In this document: positions 60,425 through 64,000 of the stretch, in pieces | Numbering within the stretch: position 1 is the first letter of the stretch | Layout: the number at the start of each line of letters is the position of its first letter | Source of the DNA: Rhodovulum sulfidophilum | Lineage (GTDB): Bacteria; Pseudomonadota; Alphaproteobacteria; Rhodobacterales; Rhodobacteraceae | DNA length: 64,000 bases | Direction: 5' to 3' | Assembly: GCA_003241785.1 (NCBI GenBank) | Contig: QFPW01000002.1 | Span: 372,001 to 436,000 of the forward strand | Program-made: the position numbers and the translations under genes | Notes under the pieces: model-generated | Told to the model about the DNA's origin: nothing | The model's database searches: none | What the model saw: only the letters and a program-made list of their open reading frames with translations

Positions 60425-62890
60425 GTGCGGGAAGAAGCGATTGCGACGGAGATGATCCGCGACCCGGTCTGCGGCATGGAGATCGATCCCGCGGCGGGCA
60501 AGCCCCGCGTGGAGCACGACGGCCGGACCTTCCATTTCTGCTGCCAGGGCTGCGCCACGAAATTCGCGGCCGACCCCGAGGCCTGGCTGACCGCGACCGA
60601 TCCGGTCTGCGGCATGAAGGTCGACCGCGCCTCGGCCCGGCACTTCCTGCGCCATGACGGCGAGAAGGCCTATTTCTGCTCGCAGGGCTGCCGGGCCAAG
60701 TTCGAGGCCGATCCCGAGAAATACCTCGGCCCCCGCACCCCGCCCGAGCCGATGCCCGAGGGCACGATCTACACCTGCCCGATGGATCCCGAGATCCGGC
60801 AGGTCGGCCCGGGCACCTGCCCGATCTGCGGCATGGCGCTGGAGCCGATGGGGATTCCGCCGGCGGATGCCGGACCCAATCCCGAGCTCGTCGACTTCAA
60901 GCGCCGCTTCGCGGTCGGCGCCGCGCTGACGATCCCGCTCGTCGGGATCGCGATGGCGCCGATGCTGGGGCTCGGCGGCGGCCACGACTCGGGGGGCGGC
61001 GGCTGGCGCGGCTGGGCCGAGCTCCTGCTCGCGACGCCGGTGGTGCTCTGGTGCGGCAAGCCCTTTCTCGAGCGCGGCTGGGTCTCGTTCCGGACCTGGC
61101 GGCTCAACATGTTCAGCCTGATCGCGCTCGGCGTCGCGGCGGCCTATCTCTTCAGCCTGGTCGCGGTGCTGGCCCCCGGCCTGTTCCCGGCCGGGTTCCG
61201 CGACCATTCCGGCGCGGTCGGGCGCTATTTCGAGGCGGCCGCCGTCATCATCGTGCTGGTGCTGCTCGGCCAGATCCTCGAGCTCGGCGCGCGCGAGCGC
61301 ACGGGCTCGGCGATCCGCGAGCTGATGGATCTCGCGCCGAAGACCGCGCGGCGGCTCGGCGCCGACGGGACCGAGGAGGACGTGCCGCTCGACGCCGTTC
61401 GCGCCGGCGACCGGCTGCGCGTCCGGCCGGGCGAGAAGATCCCGGTCGACGGCGACGTGGCCGAGGGCGTCTCGAGCGTCGACGAAAGCATGCTGACCGG
61501 CGAGCCGCTGCCGGTCGAGAAGGTGCCGGGCGCCGAGGTGACGGCGGGCACGCTCAACGGCCAGGGCGGGCTCGTGATCGTCGCGCGCAAGGTCGGGTCC
61601 GAGACCGTGCTCGCCCAGATCATCGCGCTGGTCGCGACCGCGCAGCGCAGCCGCGCGCCGATCCAGGCGGTGGCCGACCGCGTGGCACGCTGGTTCGTGC
61701 CGGCGGTGATCGCGGTCGCCGTGCTCGCCTTCCTCGGCTGGGCGGCCTTCGGCCCCTCGCCGGCGCTCGCCTACGCGCTCGTCTCGGCGATCTCGGTCCT
61801 GATCATCGCCTGTCCCTGCGCGCTCGGCCTCGCCACGCCGATGTCGGTCATGACCGCGATGGGGCGCGGCGCCAGGGCCGGCGTGCTGGTGCGCGACGCC
61901 GCCGCGCTCGAGACGCTCGCGAGCGTCGACACGCTGGTGATCGACAAGACCGGCACGCTGACCGAGGGCAAGCCGAAGCTGACGGCGGTCCTGCCCGCCG
62001 CCGGTGTCGCGGAGGCGGATCTGCTGCGCTGGGCCGCGAGCCTCGAGCGCGCCTCGGAACATCCGCTCGGCGCGGCGATCATCGCCGGCGCCGAGGCGCG
62101 CGGCGTGGCGCTCGTCCCGGTCGCCGACTTCGCCTCGGTGACCGGACAGGGCGCGACCGGCCGCGTCGGCGAGGTCGCGGTCGGGGTCGGCAACGCGGCG
62201 CTGATGCGCGCGGCGGGGATCGCGGTCGCGGCCGAAGGGGTCGAGGCGCGCCAGGCCCGGGGCGAGACGGTGGTCTTCGTCGCCGCCGACGGCCGCTTCG
62301 TCGGCGCGCTCGCCGTCGCCGACCCGGTGAAGGCGGACGCCGCCAACGCGGTCGCCGACCTCAAGGCGCTCGGGTTCCGCGTAGTGATGGCGACCGGCGA
62401 CAACCCCGCCACCGCCGCCGCCGTCGCCGCCCGGGTGGGCGTCGACGAGATCCGCGCCGGGCTCACGCCGAAGGACAAGGCCGACCTCGTCGCCGAGCTG
62501 CGCGCCCAGGGCGCGAAGGTCGCGATGGCCGGGGACGGGGTGAACGACGCGCCGGCGCTCGCCGCGGCCGATGTCGGGATCGCGATGGGGACCGGCGCCG
62601 ACGTCGCGATCGAAAGCGCCGGGATCACGCTGGTGAAGGGCGACATGGCCGGGATCGCCCGCGCGCGGAGCCTGGCCGAGGCGACGCTCGGCAACATCCG
62701 GCAGAACCTGTTCTTCGCGCTCGTCTACAACGGAATCGGCGTGCCGATCGCCGCCGGCGTGCTCTATCCCTTCACCGGGCACCTGCTGTCGCCGATGTTC
62801 GCGGCGGCGGCGATGAGCCTCAGCTCGGTCTCGGTGATCGCGAACGCGCTCCGGCTTCGGGGCGTGAGGCTCGCGGGGGAGCGGCGGTAG
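60425..62890 (+). CDS. copA: Copper-exporting P1B-type ATPase with two YHS domains
   Basis: An 821-residue P-type ATPase. Instead of an HMA domain it begins with two YHS domains (DPVCGM at residue 16 and again near residue 60) and a heavy-metal-binding domain (YTCPMDPEIRQ, GTCPICGMALEP, about 112-141). The transport site is C463-P-C465; the phosphorylated Asp is D507 in DKTGT; TGEP and GDGVNDAPAL are the other key motifs. Exports Cu(I) from the cytoplasm, matching the CueR control. The start is GTG after AAGGAGG. 821 residues is normal for YHS-type copper ATPases. Confidence 0.95.
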   Translation: MREEAIATEMIRDPVCGMEIDPAAGKPRVEHDGRTFHFCCQGCATKFAADPEAWLTATDPVCGMKVDRASARHFLRHDGEKAYFCSQGCRAKFEADPEKYLGPRTPPEPMPEGTIYTCPMDPEIRQVGPGTCPICGMALEPMGIPPADAGPNPELVDFKRRFAVGAALTIPLVGIAMAPMLGLGGGHDSGGGGWRGWAELLLATPVVLWCGKPFLERGWVSFRTWRLNMFSLIALGVAAAYLFSLVAVLAPGLFPAGFRDHSGAVGRYFEAAAVIIVLVLLGQILELGARERTGSAIRELMDLAPKTARRLGADGTEEDVPLDAVRAGDRLRVRPGEKIPVDGDVAEGVSSVDESMLTGEPLPVEKVPGAEVTAGTLNGQGGLVIVARKVGSETVLAQIIALVATAQRSRAPIQAVADRVARWFVPAVIAVAVLAFLGWAAFGPSPALAYALVSAISVLIIACPCALGLATPMSVMTAMGRGARAGVLVRDAAALETLASVDTLVIDKTGTLTEGKPKLTAVLPAAGVAEADLLRWAASLERASEHPLGAAIIAGAEARGVALVPVADFASVTGQGATGRVGEVAVGVGNAALMRAAGIAVAAEGVEARQARGETVVFVAADGRFVGALAVADPVKADAANAVADLKALGFRVVMATGDNPATAAAVAARVGVDEIRAGLTPKDKADLVAELRAQGAKVAMAGDGVNDAPALAAADVGIAMGTGADVAIESAGITLVKGDMAGIARARSLAEATLGNIRQNLFFALVYNGIGVPIAAGVLYPFTGHLLSPMFAAAAMSLSSVSVIANALRLRGVRLAGERR

Positions 62891-62902
62891 GCGGCGGGGG
62901 AA

Positions 62903-62959
62903 TGGCGGACAAATGTCCGCCCTACGGGACGGTCGCGGAGGGCGGACCTCGGTCCGCCA
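62903..62959. repeat. REP/BIME-like palindromic repeat, family A copy 4
   Basis: TGGCGGACAAATGTCCGCC left arm (variant loop), CCTACGGG...GGAGG spacer, and GGCGGACCTCGGTCCGCCA right arm. In the convergent gap between copA and cobU. Confidence 0.85.
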
Positions 62960-62968
62960 TCCCCGGCG

Positions 62969-63478
62969 CTACTTCACCGTCACGGGTATCCCCGCCACGG
63001 TGAGCAGCACCCGGTCCGCGCGCGCGGCGAGGCGTTGATTCAGCACCCCCGCCGCGTCGCGGAACCGCCGGGCCAGCGCGTTGTCGGGCACGATGCCGAG
63101 CCCGACCTCGTTCGCGATCGCGACCCAGGGCCCGCGCGGCGCGGCCAGCATCTCCACGAGCCGCGTGGTCTCGGCCGCGAGATCGGCCTCGGCGAGCAGC
63201 AGGTTCGAGAGCCAGAGCGTCAGGCAGTCGATGAGCACCGGCGCGCCCTCGGGCATCGCGGCGAGCGCGCCCGCGAGATCGCGCGGCGCCTCGGTGGTGA
63301 TCCAGCGCGCGTCGCGGCGGTCGCGATGCTCGGCGATCCGCGCCGCCATCTCGGCGTCGAGCGCCTCGGCGGTCGCCACATAGCGCCAGGGCGCGGGATG
63401 GGCGGCGATCAGCGCCTCGCCGTGGCGGCTCTTGCCCGAGCGCGCGCCGCCGAGGACGAGGGTGAGGCTCGGGCTCAC
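62969..63478 (-). CDS. cobU: Adenosylcobinamide kinase/guanylyltransferase
   Basis: A 169-residue bifunctional enzyme of B12 assembly. LVLGGARSGKSRHGE is its P-loop (GGARSGKS), RYVATAEALDAEMAARIAEHRDRR the conserved active part with the guanylylated His, LIDCLTLWLSNLL and VANEVGLGIVP the remaining motifs (here VAIANEVGLGIVP). Supplies B12 for the B12-dependent ecm in principle. Also called CobP in this group. Confidence 0.95.
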   Translation of the reverse strand: MSPSLTLVLGGARSGKSRHGEALIAAHPAPWRYVATAEALDAEMAARIAEHRDRRDARWITTEAPRDLAGALAAMPEGAPVLIDCLTLWLSNLLLAEADLAAETTRLVEMLAAPRGPWVAIANEVGLGIVPDNALARRFRDAAGVLNQRLAARADRVLLTVAGIPVTVK

Positions 63479-63501
63479 CGCGCGGCCCCCGGGCGCGCCG
63501 C

Positions 63502-63581
63502 TGTCCCGGACCCGATCCGGGACCTCGACTCCCCCGACACCGCGCCCGAGCGTCGGGGCCCCGGGTCGAGCCCGGGGCGGC
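63502..63581. repeat. Interspersed palindromic repeat, family B copy 3
   Basis: TGTCCCGGACCCGATCC with GGGACC and a second arm GGGGCCCCGGGTCGAGCC with CGGGGCGGCG, as at 10882 and 46591. Between cobU and ychF. Confidence 0.7.
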
Positions 63582-63613
63582 GTCGCGCTGGCACCGGCGG
63601 GAGGGCCAAGGCG

Positions 63614-64000
63614 TCAGCCGTTGAAGAGGAAGTGCAGCACGTCGCCGTCGGCGACCTTGTAGGCCTTGCCCTCGGCGCGCATCTTGCCCGCCTCCTTGGC
63701 CCCCTGCTCGCCGCCGAGCGCGACGTAGTCGTCGTAGGCGATGGTCTCGGCGCGGATGAAGCCGCGCTCGAAATCGCCGTGGATCACGCCGGCCGCCTGC
63801 GGCGCGGTGGCGCCGTCCGGGATCGTCCAGGCGCGGGCCTCCTTCGGGCCGACGGTGAAATAGGTCCTGAGGCCGAGGAGCGCGTAGCCCGCCTTGATGA
63901 GCCGGTCGAGCCCGGCCTCGTGCAGGCCGAGCGACTCGAGGAATTCCGCGCGCTCGGCGTCGTCGAGCTGGGCGATCTCCTCCTCGATCGCGGCCGAGAT
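63614..64000 (-). CDS. ychF: Ribosome-associated ATPase YchF, C-terminal part
   Basis: The last 128 residues of a protein running off the right edge. LRTYFTVGPKEARAWTI, the TGS-domain-like IHGDFERGFIRAETIAYDDYVALGG, and the end GDVLHFLFNG are diagnostic for YchF (Obg-like ATPase 1), which binds ATP and the ribosome. The G domain lies outside the window. Confidence 0.97.
   Translation of the reverse strand: MSAAIEEEIAQLDDAERAEFLESLGLHEAGLDRLIKAGYALLGLRTYFTVGPKEARAWTIPDGATAPQAAGVIHGDFERGFIRAETIAYDDYVALGGEQGAKEAGKMRAEGKAYKVADGDVLHFLFNG

Overview
The window is a 64-kb piece of a GC-rich alphaproteobacterial chromosome, most likely a member of the Rhodobacterales/Rhodobacteraceae. The evidence is the ethylmalonyl-CoA (EMC) pathway genes lying next to a TCA-cycle cluster (ccr, ecm, sdhCDAB, mch, mcl2, mdh, sucCDAB, lpd), an arrangement I recall from Rhodobacter sphaeroides and relatives, plus a LuxR/LuxI pair, NnrU, a FYDLN-acid (TIGR02300-like) protein and an intracellular PHA depolymerase. 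Nothing in the window is phage- or plasmid-like, and no IS, integrase or CRISPR was seen.

Layout. 1-2.9 kb: exopolysaccharide genes (partial GT4, O-antigen-ligase-like membrane protein, GT2). 2.9-6.3 kb: an SF1 helicase, then a quorum-sensing locus on the minus strand (small ORF, luxR broken by one extra base, lux-box-like dyad, luxI). 6.3-10.8 kb: divergent ccr and ecm, then a stress-domain protein and a Pro-rich membrane protein closed by a strong terminator. 11-17.4 kb, minus strand: mcl2, nnrU, a DUF1737 gene, mch, then sdhCDAB. 17.6-28 kb, plus strand: mdh, sucC, sucD, sucA, sucB, a MAPEG gene, lpd. Together these convert acetyl-CoA through crotonyl-CoA, ethylmalonyl-CoA and mesaconyl-CoA towards glyoxylate, propionyl-CoA and malate, next to the lower half of the TCA cycle that uses the products.

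28-46 kb is more miscellaneous: GntR regulator, YgjP-like metallopeptidase, PHA depolymerase, zinc-ribbon protein, tRNA-Ala(GGC), a lipoprotein, a sulfatase and a Tat-exported phosphoesterase, small envelope proteins, an MFS transporter coupled to an HdeD-peptidase fusion, a PQQ glucose-type dehydrogenase, and a MarR gene facing a secreted three-repeat protein across an array of four operator-like palindromes. 46-64 kb: aroQ, a seven-gene MoxR/DUF58/Bat operon, an efeUOB-type iron-uptake operon with a second imelysin gene, tex, the cueR/copA copper pair with a typical MerR promoter, cobU, and the C-terminus of ychF.

The most interesting regulatory signals are (i) a pair of TGTGATCACA palindromes, spaced 21 bp centre to centre and in the same orientation to transcription, upstream of both sdhC and sucC; (ii) four ATGCA-NN-YGCAT palindromes between marR and the three-repeat protein gene; (iii) a 17-bp lux-box-like dyad just upstream of luxI. 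Two families of intergenic palindromic (REP/BIME-like) repeats are scattered through the window. All calls come from reading the sequence; no database search was run.
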